NCBI RefSeq assembly: GCF_030247195.1
Contig: NC_080670.1
Span: forward strand, 164,248,080 to 164,312,079
Length of the DNA: 64,000 bases
Direction: 5' to 3'
DNA from: Topomyia yanbarensis
Taxonomy: Eukaryota; Arthropoda; Insecta; Diptera; Culicidae
Below, piece by piece: positions 45,865-55,254 of the stretch (position 1 is its first letter; each line of letters opens with the position of its first letter). The notes under the pieces are model-generated. The model ran no database searches. It was given only the letters and a program-made list of their open reading frames with translations, and was not told the origin of the DNA. The position numbers and the translations under genes were made by a program.

Positions 45865-46020
45865 CAGCATATCCCACGCAGAGCCGTCAAAAAGGAGCAT
45901 GTAAGCGTTTCATTGCATACGGGAATGTTATATATACAGGTCACGCGAGCTTGTTTTGTATCAGTGGGTGCTCGCTTACCACACGAGAAACATGCTCGTC
46001 CGGACGGTACAATGAGCGGT
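45865..46020 (+). promoter_or_regulatory. Promoter-like region of the H4 pseudogene
   Basis: GCAGAGCCGTCAAAA, a TATATATA box at about 45930 and CGTCCGGACGGTACAATGAG lie just before the H4 coding remnant. Three other copies of this segment occur in the window (32420-32600 plus; 49340-49520 and 49545-49720 minus). The position upstream of an H4 coding remnant is the main argument that the family is a histone promoter. Confidence 0.55.
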
Positions 46021-46282
46021 ATCATGTTTGCGTTCCCTACCAAGCGTCATCGCAAGGTTCTTCGTGATAAAATCCAGGGAATCACCAAATCCGCCATTCG
46101 GCGTCTGGCTCGTCGTGGTAATGTAAAATGCATTTCCGATTTAATCTACGAATGCTGATGGTGTGCAGGAAAATGTCATCCGAGATGCCGTGACCTATAC
46201 TGAACACGCCAAGTGCAAAATCTCAATGAATGTACGTCTATACTGTAGCGGCAGGGACGCACATTGTATGGTACAACTCACT
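46012..46282 (+). pseudogene. Histone H4 pseudogene
   Basis: Translation gives [38 protein letters not shown], then a stop and frameshift, then ENVIRDAVTYTEHAKCK and a scrambled GR.AHCMV in place of GRTLYG. This is core histone H4 from about residue 16 to the C-terminus. The glycine- and lysine-rich N-terminal tail is largely lost, the segment after LIYE is deleted, and several substitutions occur in residues that are normally invariant. A histone stem-loop follows at 46300. It cannot encode a working histone. Confidence 0.9.
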
Positions 46283-46299
46283 TGTATCATTGTAAAAAA

Positions 46300-46315
46300 G
46301 GCCCTTTTCGGGGCC
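46300..46315 (+). promoter_or_regulatory. Histone 3' stem-loop (H4 relic)
   Basis: GGCCCTTTTCGGGGCC has the 6-bp stem and TTTC loop of replication-dependent histone mRNAs, with one T-G pair. It lies 18 bases after the H4 remnant. Confidence 0.85.
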
Positions 46316-46615
46316 ACCAAACTAATTTCAAAGAATAAGTTTGCATTTTCTGTTTCATGGACTGTTTCTCCCTGGAGAGCAATTTGGGTTAAACCCTAAA
46401 TTATGATTTATTTCAGTACGCAAATTGCAAATATAACCTGAAACAAACTGGAGTGAAGTGGAAAACATTTTTACTAGGCGCATTCAAAAAAGGTTTCAAT
46501 TCTCAAACATTTTACCAAGGTTCCGTATTACAGTACTCTCTTTACCCTGAGTGTTTGATAATCTCCGTATTGGAAACACAATTTCAAATTTGTTCTTTAT
46601 CAAAAATATGTGGTC

Positions 46616-46629
46616 GTCCTGAAAAGGAC
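46616..46629 (-). promoter_or_regulatory. Histone 3' stem-loop (H2A relic)
   Basis: On the minus strand GTCCTTTTCAGGAC has the conserved TTTC loop and CAG side. It lies about 37 bases beyond the H2A stop codon. Confidence 0.75.
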
Positions 46630-46665
46630 AGTTTTTACAAGAGCATTTCTTTCTCAGCGTTAAAT

Positions 46666-47012
46666 TTATACTTTCTTTTCGGTCTTCTTGGGCAGCAGTA
46701 CAGCTTGGATATTGGGCAACACACCGCCCTGAGCAATGGTCACTGTGAAAAGCAGTTTGTTCAACACCTCGTCGATACGAAGCTGCAGATAGCGTGGGAT
46801 AATTTTTGTTGTCACGGGCAGCATTTCCTACCAATTCCAACACTTCAGCAGCAAGGTTTCCATTACAGCTGCTAAATGAACGGGCTCTCGGACACGTTCA
46901 GCATAATTTGCTTTCCATAGTAGACGGTGAATTCGGCCCACGGGAAATTGAAGACAGGCGCGATTCGAGCGGACTTTGTCTTTCCCTTAACTTTGCCACC
47001 TCCGTTCGTAAA
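46666..47012 (-). pseudogene. Histone H2A pseudogene
   Basis: The minus strand reads [38 protein letters not shown], a gap, then VHLAAVME, a frameshift into [12 protein letters not shown], another shift, and finally [25 protein letters not shown] and EKK before the stop at 46666-46668. This follows histone H2A from the N-terminal basic tail to the end. The start codon is lost and at least three frameshifts or small deletions are present, so it is dead. It is divergent from the H2B relic, the normal H2A/H2B arrangement in insects. Confidence 0.9.
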
Positions 47013-47231
47013 AATAGAGCGAACACTGTTACCTTCCGCGCGAAAAGCCCGTCTTTATATACCCGCTTTGATGTGTATCGAAGGGGTGGAGCTTCGAAGA
47101 ACACATATTGAGGACAACACAAAAAAGGACGAGCTTACATTGTGCTGTAGTCAGGTATAAAAACTCAGCATGCTGTTGCTCACGCTCAGTTCGTTTCCAG
47201 CATCAGCATGCAGCAGTTCGTTTGCAGCATC
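47013..47231. promoter_or_regulatory. Divergent H2A/H2B promoter relic
   Basis: TATATAAA on the minus strand (47054-47061) faces the H2A relic, and TATAAAA on the plus strand (47156-47162) faces the H2B relic, about 100 bp apart. After the plus TATA box the phrase AGTTCGTTT(C/G)CAGCATC occurs twice in tandem (about 47189 and 47215), leading straight into late H2B codons. Confidence 0.7.
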
Positions 47232-47339
47232 TCCCGCAAAATTCAAACCGCCGTCCGTTTGCTGCTGTCAGAAGAGTTGGCCAAGCGCGCCGTCTCAGAT
47301 GGCACCAAAACTGTTACCATATACACCAGCTCCAAGTAA
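47232..47339 (+). pseudogene. Histone H2B pseudogene (C-terminal part only)
   Basis: The frame reads [35 protein letters not shown] and a stop. This is the last third of histone H2B ([20 protein letters not shown]...). About the first 85 residues are missing: the 5' untranslated-like sequence joins directly to the late codons, consistent with an internal deletion next to a short duplicated sequence. A perfect histone stem-loop follows 25 bases after the stop. Confidence 0.9.
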
Positions 47340-47363
47340 ATTTCGAACACTGCCCAAAGAAAA

Positions 47364-47379
47364 GGCCCTTTTCAGGGCC
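47364..47379 (+). promoter_or_regulatory. Histone 3' stem-loop (H2B relic)
   Basis: GGCCCTTTTCAGGGCC is a perfect 6-bp stem with TTTC loop, preceded by AAAGAAAA. This is the processing signal of replication-dependent histone mRNAs and is intact although the gene is not. Confidence 0.92.
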
Positions 47380-47574
47380 ATCAATTTATCGACAAAGAAT
47401 GAAATTGAAGTTTTGTTATTACAAGCATCAGCTTGTCAAGAGCGTTGGATGGTAAGTGAGCCACTTGTGAACAATACCGTCGCTTTCACGAGAATGGCAC
47501 AAAATCAAAAGTTATTTGTGATTTATAGACAGTTTTACACTAAACTGATGGTTCAATTTACAAAAATCGAACAT

Positions 47575-47720
47575 TTTCTAACGTTTCGATATAGGTGCTC
47601 CGTTTCAAAATTTTCGGCCAGAATGCTGCCTGTTTTTTCAAACGTGAAAATCTGCTGTTGTATTGAATGAAAACCTTCGATTTTTGCGCTGATTGGAAAT
47701 AGTTGTGACTAATTCTGTAG
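47575..47720 (+). repeat. Spacer repeat, copy 2 (histone region)
   Basis: TCTAACGTTTCGATATAGG, CCGTTTCAAAATTTT and GATTGGAAAT match 45625-45800. No gene follows it before the AT-rich region. Confidence 0.5.
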
Positions 47721-48940
47721 AATGTACAATTACTGAAAATAATGGATTTTGTGAAAGCAGTGGTCGGTCCGTACAATTCGATTCCAAGCGAGCCAGACTA
47801 GTTTTCGTTGGAAGGTCCACCTCTGACAATAGAAATAAACTATTTTATTTTGAATTCAACTACAACTTCCTTCAAAACAGCACAGCTACAAAACTTTTGG
47901 GAAAAAAATTAAAGGGTTGTGTACAGGACACGACCACGGTGACATAAAAAATATAGCTTTTTTATCTATCACACATATCGACACACGTTCTTGTTCACTC
48001 GCCTGTTTTCATATGTTACAATTTGCTATATACCCTCTCCCCATTAAAACATAATTTATTGAAGGTCTTTTAACGGTAATCTATTAATTAATCAAGTATC
48101 TCACTAGGTGATTGGCATTATTTGGCTGATCCATCTAGTAAAAATAGGCTGGTCTGTCCAGAAAATATATTCAAAAGAAAAGTTCCATATTGAGAGCTGT
48201 GATGAGGAAACCCACGCCCGCCAACGGAAATATACAGATTCTCCATAAAATGTGAAATTTCATTTTCCATTTAAATTTTCAATAATATACTAATGAACTT
48301 AAGTAAACAATCTTAAGTGTAAGTATTTCTTGATCGATTAGTGGTGGAAAAATGAAATTATTTGATAAATTACATTGTTATGCAACGTTCGCACTACCAG
48401 TTAAAACGGGTTTTTATGCTATCTTGGTGACATTTTTCTTGTTGCTAATTATTAAAACGTGTTATAACTCTGTAGTGTAAACATTGTATTATTAAACCAA
48501 TTCTGCAGCGTTTTATGTTATATAGGTGTTTTATGTGGTAATAGGACTGACATAATTATATTTTCAGTACAGCGGTTTGTTTCATAATTTAAAACAGATT
48601 TATTTTAAAATTTAAATTAGTATACCCAACCGTATTTGTTGTATACCTTAAAACGCAATTAGAACTGTGTTTTAAATACATAGGGTAGGACAGATATTCT
48701 GACTGGTTAAACTGGGAAAACAATTTTAAGTCCAGTAACGCTTAAGACATGGCTTGAATTTGAATCAAAAAAGAACACCCGCTTCAACTGCTGCTGGGAC
48801 GGTAAGTTCTGTTTTAAAATTTTCCGTTGTGTGCAGTACGAAACAAAAGTGTTTGAAATTAGAAAACAAAAAGTTCTGCTGGGAATGTGATTGTTTCCGA
48901 TGCAATTACACTCAGATTTTTCACGCAGGGGATACAGGCC
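47721..48940. other. No gene recognised
   Basis: A GGGTTGTGTACAGGACACGACC segment near 47915 also occurs at about 36842. The rest is AT-rich with no frame of interest. Confidence 0.35.
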
Positions 48941-49025
48941 GTGTAAATGAAAACCGCGTAAATTTAAAAAAAACGCGTTAATGAAAACCGCGTAAATTTC
49001 AAAATCCGCGTAAAAAACCTGAGTG
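48940..49025. repeat. Short tandem of CCGCGTAAATT words
   Basis: GAAAACCGCGTAAATTT occurs twice, with CGCGTTAATG and ATCCGCGTAAAAAACC between and after. From memory this is part of a dispersed mosquito repeat, but its boundaries are not visible. Confidence 0.45.
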
Positions 49026-49339
49026 TACTCTCCTATATAAAATATTACGCTGCTGAACAGTGCAATAACTACAGAAGCACGTTGTCAGATGCCTTACTGA
49101 TAAAAAACATATAACCGAAATATGAAACATGAAAACCAATTGGCTCTTTACCCTACGCAGCTACAAAGCGCCGTAAACATGGATTAACAAGTTACAACGC
49201 ACACGCATGCATAAAAATAAATATATTTTTTTCAAACGCCACAATCTTAAGCAGCACACACCGTATTGAATTAAATCCAAACCACCCCGCCCACCCACTT
49301 TGCAAATCATTCTGTGACACCATGCTGGTACCCGACAAA

Positions 49340-49520
49340 TCCGCACACGGCCACCGCTGCCGAAAATGCATAGCGTCTACCGCTTATTGTAGTGCCCAGA
49401 CGCTGCAGCCATGACCTTACCCGTTCGACATAAGAACAAAAACTGATTCAAACGGGTACGCGTCACCTCTATTTATAAACTAATATGGTATATGGTTTAG
49501 TCACTTAGGTGCGAGTGTGT
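49340..49520 (-). promoter_or_regulatory. Promoter-like segment, H4-type, tandem copy 1
   Basis: On the minus strand it holds a CACTTAGGTG element, a TTTATAAATAGAGGTG box, GATTCAAACGGGTACG in its 5' part and CTGGGCACTACAATAAGCGG downstream. It aligns with 32420-32600 and with the next copy. No coding remnant follows. Confidence 0.5.
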
Positions 49521-49544
49521 GCAAATGCCAACGTTACCGAAAAT

Positions 49545-49720
49545 CGATAACGCTTATTACATCGCCCGGAGACGACGTTGCTCGTGAGGGATAAGAGCAA
49601 CAACTGATTTAAACGGACATGCGTTGCTTCTATTTATGACTTTTCGTGTTTCATTGAGCAACTAAGCTGCCCTCTTTTGACGGCTGTGTCTGTGAAATCT
49701 GCCTCACGAATGGTATTTTT
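49545..49720 (-). promoter_or_regulatory. Promoter-like segment, H4-type, tandem copy 2
   Basis: On the minus strand it reads ACAGCCGTCAAAAG, TCATAAATAGAAGCAACG, GTTTAAATCAGTTGTTGC and TCCGGGCGATGTAATAAGCG. It is arranged in tandem with 49340-49520. Confidence 0.5.
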
Positions 49721-49970
49721 CCCGTTTTTTGTGAACATTTTAATTTTACCAATTTCCAAAAGTCTACTTTTATTGGAGAGATATTAAATTATTACCAATA
49801 TTTAAGTTAGGTGTTTCTGAATCGGTTGGTGTATGAATGATTAAAAACCATCTAGTAATATCGGAGTTATAAGCGTGCAAACCTTACATAGTTTCGTTAC
49901 ATGGGAGATAGTTTAGATTTTAGAATGACACCTAGCCCCAGATAGTGGAGTAAGACATTTTTAATGTCAA

Positions 49971-50580
49971 AACGCGCAAACCTAAATTTTCCACTATAAT
50001 AAAAACTAGTGCCCCCGCCGCACAGCATCATCAAGATTGATAGTTATTCAAGCCGGGTGGAAAGGAGGAGGGAGGTTGTAAGGCAATGGAAAATTTCATT
50101 TATAATAATAATACTTTATAATTGGCTGGTCCTGAAAACAACTTGTTGGTTTGTGGTTTATTTTGGGTCACAATTTAGGTCCGCTCGATTTCTGATAGCT
50201 GTGAATTTTTCGCAGGGCGACTGTTTCTGTTCGGTAGCGATGAGGCTTCTTAACGCCAACCGTGACTGGGGTACTTTTACACTGCCTTCGTTGCCAACCA
50301 GCCTCCTGTCAAGGACGACGTCTCTGTACAGCCAGCATCACTGCCATGAAAGGCAAAACATTGATTTTGAACCGAATGATTAGAAGCTGTATTTAGTTAC
50401 AAAATGTCGATTAAATTAAATTATTAAATCATCCCACAAGATGCAAAACGTCGTGTGGAATGCTTGAATATCGAGCATAGTGCCGAACATAATTCTTTGT
50501 TTGGGGCTTTATAGCTATAACGCCCCATATATGTCGGTCGCTGTCAAACTCCATATGATGGTATAGGGTTGCCAGGGGGC
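49971..50580. other. No gene recognised
   Basis: A 124-codon open frame at 50009-50383 lacks any family signature. A possible palindromic GGGGCTTTATAGCTATAACGCCCC lies near 50504. Nothing else stands out. Confidence 0.35.
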
Positions 50581-50649
50581 TGTTGCCAACTGCTTGCGGG
50601 GAACCTTTCCTCCGGTGGACTTACGAGCGGTTTGTTTGGTACAGGCCAT
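50581..50649 (-). pseudogene. Histone H3 pseudogene (first 23 codons)
   Basis: From an ATG at 50649 the minus strand encodes [15 protein letters not shown] followed by VPRKQLAT, the N-terminal tail of histone H3 with Arg2 changed to Cys and Ala15 changed to Val. Similarity stops abruptly after Thr22, where the sequence changes to unrelated DNA, so most of the gene has been deleted. It extends the relic cluster to all four core histones. Confidence 0.88.
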
Positions 50650-51240
50650 GTAGCGAAAAATGCTGATCAGCTACTTCTCTGATGCTAGTAGTAGGACGAC
50701 GGTCAAACGCTCGCTTGCGTGTCTTCATTCCTAAAAGTTCAACAATATTTTCAAAGAATGTTGCAAATTGTCAACTTGATAATTCCAAAAATACTCCAAA
50801 TAAACTATGAATGTGCTAAAGTCGACAAAATCGCATAGAAATTGCTTATTCCAGAGCAGAATTTACCGGTCTAAAGTGTATTCTACTTCACTCCGGTTAT
50901 GTCTCTGACATTACCCACCCATCTTTTTTTTGTTCTCCGGTCCCGGTTTTCTTCCAGATCCTTTGCCGTGGTCCAACGTCAACCGCTCCTGGAACCGCTT
51001 CAACACTCTGGAGACGGTTGAAAGGGGAATTGTTCAACATTTTTCCCAACTGCCGGTGCGACAGGTCAGGAAATTCCAGGTGTTTGGAAAGAACTTGTTC
51101 TCTCGACTCGCGTTGGTTCCATTTTCGTTGAATCGAAAACACGACTTCGAGTTTGACAGCATGTAAACAATACACATCAATGAGAGTGTGCAAAATTTGG
51201 TTGATTTTTACCCAATGGTAAAAAAGTTATGCCCTGTTGA
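50650..51240. other. Upstream of the H3 relic, no gene recognised
   Basis: The first part may be old H3 promoter, but no TATA box is clear. A frame at 50897-51193 on the minus strand has no recognisable domain. Confidence 0.35.
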
Positions 51241-51269
51241 ATGTGTCGCAATAATTTCGTGTTCGCCCT

Positions 51270-52405
51270 TTATTGCATGGAATTTTGCATGGAATTCCAT
51301 ACAAAATTTCACTTGGAATTTCCCACGGAATTTCGCGCGGAATTTTACACTCGCACACTGTATTTTCCCCGGAATTTCGCACAGAATTTTGCACGGAATT
51401 TCGCACGGAATTTTGCCGAAAATTTGTCAAGGAATTTCGCGCGGAATTTCACAAGGAATTTCATGGAATTTCACTTGTAATTTCCCACATAATTTCGCAC
51501 AGGATTACGCACGGAACTTCTAACGGAATTTCACAAAGAATTTCGCTCGAAATTTCACTTGGAATTTCGCGCAGTATTTCGCACGGAATTTTGCAAGGAA
51601 TTTCGCACAGAATTTCGCACGGAACTTCGCACAGAATTTATCATGGAATTCCGCACAGAATTTCACTTAGAATTTCCCATGGAATCTCGCGCGGAATTTC
51701 GCACAGAATTTTACACGGAATATCACGTGGTTTTTTTGCGTGGAATCTCGAATGGACTTTCGCACGAAATTTCGTATGGAATTTCGCAAAAAAAAATGCA
51801 TGGAATTCCGCACAGAATTTCCCTTGTAATTTCCCTCGGAGTTTTGCACGGAATTTTGCATGGAATTCCGCACAAAATTTCACTTGGAATTTCACTTGTA
51901 ATTTCCCACGGAATTTCGCACAAAATTACGCACGGAATTTCGCACGGAATTTCACACGGAATATTGCATGGAATTTGGCAAGGGACTTCGCATGGAATTC
52001 CACACAAAATTTCACTTGGAATTTCCCACGGAATTTCGCGCGGAATTTTACACTCGCACACTGTATTTTGCATGGAATTTCGCACAAAATTTCGCACGGT
52101 ATTTTCCATGGAATTCCGTACAGAATTTCCCACGGAATTTCGCGCGGAATTTTGCAGAAAATTTCTTAAAGAATTTTACACGGAATTTCGCGCGGAATTT
52201 CGCACGGAATTTTGCCGAAAATTTTTCAAGGAATTTCGCGCGGAATTTCATGAGGAATTTCACTTGTAATTTCCCACATAATTTCGCACAGGATTACGCA
52301 CGGAATTTCTAACCGAATTTTACAAAGAATTTCGCTCGAAATTTCACTTGGAATTTCGCACGGAATTTCGCACGGAATTTTGCACGGAATTTCGCACGAA
52401 ATTTA
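51270..52405. repeat. GGAATTTCGCAC minisatellite, about 1.1 kb
   Basis: A 12-base unit GGAATTTCGCAC recurs about 90 times with frequent variants (GCGCGGAATTT, ACTTGGAATTT, CCCACGGAATTT) and a few units shifted to 13-15 bases. Larger blocks of variants repeat within it: the TTACACTCGCACACTGTATTT block occurs at about 51345 and 52049, showing higher-order duplication. Because the unit is a multiple of three and lacks stops, frames are open on both strands (for example Gly-Ile-Ser-His, Glu-Phe-Arg-Thr, Asn-Phe-Ala-Arg polymers). I regard these as shadows of the repeat. Confidence 0.95.
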
Positions 52406-53897
52406 ATAAGGAAGGTCCAATAACGTTAATAGAAATTACGGAAATTGGGACTAAAATACTAAAATCATGAACATAAACCCCGCTAGTCTGACAGAAAAAT
52501 CCGATGGGAAACTCATGAATAAAATAGCATGGTCGAACGTGATCAGAAATCATGAAGATCGCAAATAAGCTCCTGAAATCATGAACATCGTTTGATTGCG
52601 GGCGGTGTATTCCCAAATTATGAACAAGAATCAACAAAATCTAATGTCCAGGGAACAACAACAGTTACCCAACCAAACATCCGAATGCAACGCCATGTAT
52701 ATATTCGCGGCAAACTATTTTTTGGAAACACAAATAGTTTCATGAATACGATGTTTATTATTCATAGTTTCAGAAACTTGGTCACGGTTTTCGTAAATCG
52801 TTCTATTCACGAAATCGTGATCTTTATTTCATGAATTTATGAACGGATTGTTTTTCGTGTATTTAGGTGAATGAAGCCGGAACAAGCGCTGGAATGATAA
52901 AACGTACAAAGATTTCAGAAAACATGGAAATCATTATGAAGGAGAACTCAAAAACTTTTTCTGGCCTACAATAATATACACTATGCTCTATTTCTCCTTG
53001 GTGGAACGCCTCTCCAATAACTAATCTACAATAATATACTGCCAACGTAGGCGAGCGATGTGGGCAGTCGATTCGAGTGGAGAGATTTGATCGAAAGGTG
53101 CTGATATGAACGATATGGCAAGTAATATGTTCCTGCGGTTTGCAGTCTACACTATCTGAACTATAAAGACATCTATCGATCTGAGTGACTGCAGAAAAGG
53201 TTTATAGCCTTTATATGAAAAGCATAGTACTCATGGAAAAGGGTATAAAGTCCGTTAAGATCGACATAAATCCACGAAATTTCCATCAGTTTCGGCCCAT
53301 CCAACACCATTCAAAAAACCTGGTAAATCGCAGTAACTCAAAACAATTTGAACTAAAATGTCAAAAAATGTGACGAAACACAAGTTTCTCCTGAAGTTGA
53401 TGAAAAGTGTTCGACCAAAAATTCTAAAATTCGGTGATGTCGGAATTTTATTTGGTCTCCACAATGATCAAGGCCAATGTCGTACAATAAAGAATCAAAT
53501 GTCTGTTTGAAAAAATCTTTATTTTTGATTATATTTGATCTTTATTATGCACTCAGCCGTTTCGAACGTTTTTGGACAAGTCAAATATACTTAAAAAATA
53601 TTCAGATTATTCGATATAATTCTCAGCAATTCAATTGCGATGCAGATCAGCCTTCTACGCAGTGGCGAGCATTCAATCCTAGCCTCTTTCTAAGATGAAT
53701 GGTCGTGATGAATGGTTGTTTTTCTAGACCTTTCTATAACTAGCCCTAAAGCTAATGGTAATATCATACGGCATTCAAATGTGCTTCTAAAGGGAAGGTC
53801 ACATGGTCAAGTTACCGCTAGCATTATCGGTTCAGTTAACCTGTTCGGTGGATTGGCAATTTTAAGTTGCGGACCTCGATGCACTTTTACTGGTTAG
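52406..53897. other. No gene recognised
   Basis: ATCATGAA words recur several times between 52460 and 52830, a weak local repeat. The rest is AT-rich with only short frames. Confidence 0.35.
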
Positions 53898-54835
53898 TAC
53901 CGTAAACCGGGGTGACTTTGATCATTGGGGTGACTTTGATCACTCGAACCTTTTTATAGATCGCTTATTAAACCAGAATAGTCTACCGAATCATTTTAAT
54001 TTGAAATGATTTTTACTCTAAACTTATAAAATACTGATTTGTTATACTTTTTGAGTATATTGTTCGGTTTTTAAGTACAAAAACTACAAAAAACCGAAAT
54101 TTGACTTTACCTTATTTTTACGAAGCTTCGTAAAGTATCTATTTTTTATAAAACAAATAAATCTCATATTTGACCAAAAGTAATAAATTACAAGCGAGTT
54201 TTTGTTTTCATTTAAATTGGGATGTGCCAAATTTAGTTTTAAGAGTTTTTTTATTTTAAATACATTTTTTTTGTGAAACTAGTTGGCAATTCTTTCAAAT
54301 TATTTTAAGCTACAAATCGTAACATTTTTTTTATTGTTCAATATTCCAACGTGTTAAAATGGATGAAACTTATTGTACTTCGATAAAGCACTGAAATAAA
54401 ACAATTTTAGCAGCTTTAAAGGTTTTCAGAATCTTTTATTCTAGTTGGACACAAATTATACGAATTTTGGTTACTCGAATTTTACAGTACATTGAAATCC
54501 TTTTTTATAATACCAATTAACATCTATTTAACAATGAGTATCTTTCCAGAATTAGTTTAAACAAACATTTGAATGAAAAACATTGACATCAATAACTTAA
54601 TGTGGGTGAACATGCAGATTATCAAAGTCACCCCGGAATACGAAAACGGACTTCAACTTGAAATCATTTTTGAAAAAATAACTGTAAGTGGACAATTTCC
54701 GGTAAAACCATCCAATCTTGTTCTCCATACATCAGTACATGGGTTAAAAATATTAAACTTGAAAAAAATGTGTTGCGTCTAAAAATATGTAATGATTACT
54801 TCGAAAAGTGATCAATATCACCCCGGTTTACGGTA
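53898..54835. mobile_element. MITE with TACCGTAAACCGGGG termini
   Basis: TACCGTAAACCGGGG at 53898 is mirrored by CCCCGGTTTACGGTA at 54821-54835. Just inside, GGTGACTTTGATCA is repeated twice at the left, with a reversed TATCAAAGTCACCCCGG near 54620. The 938-bp interior is AT-rich and has no transposase. The flanks share TACTGGT but the exact duplication is ambiguous. Confidence 0.75.
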
Positions 54836-55249
54836 CTGGTGCTAAGACCGAAGAATGGTAAATCTTGTTTTCCCTTCTTTGATCACATCAACGGTGTCAC
54901 GGATGTTTTACTTGATATGTACTAGAGAATGTTGATTATCTCGAACAGTTCTTAGGAATGGATGTTTCGTCTGCAATAAAATGTATCGTGAACTTGTTTA
55001 CCGTAATTGTACAGGCTAATTTGTCTATTTTTACTCTAGTAGAGATGGTGCGCACAATTTCGTTGATTACTCAGCCAACACGACTAAGAATCAGTATAAT
55101 AACAAACCAAGACGCAGTTCTTTCTACCGGCTTCAAATAGGATGAGTGAAAATGAGCTCAACACCCTAGACACAAATTATGCTCAATGTTTTTCTTTCTG
55201 CAAATAAATCAAGCTCTATATTAATTTTAACTTCCGTAGCGTCACATCC
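54836..55249. other. No gene recognised
   Basis: Ordinary sequence between two transposable elements. It may belong to the host DNA upstream of the reductase gene. Confidence 0.35.
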
Positions 55250-55254
55250 CATAG

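Larger units (their letters stand above)
49070..49970 (-). repeat. Right arm of the diverged inverted duplication
   Basis: In reverse complement this region follows 32170-33000 collinearly, including GATTTGCAAAGTGGG, AAGGCATCTGACAACGTGC and the end AGAATGACACCTAGCCCC. It contains two tandem promoter-like segments where the left arm has one. Confidence 0.65.

Noticed and set aside
51188..52312. Open frames of up to 298 codons, including opposing ones, as a repetitive protein gene
   Set aside because: The frames arise from a 12-bp minisatellite open in several frames on both strands. No promoter, start or conserved non-repeat domain is seen.
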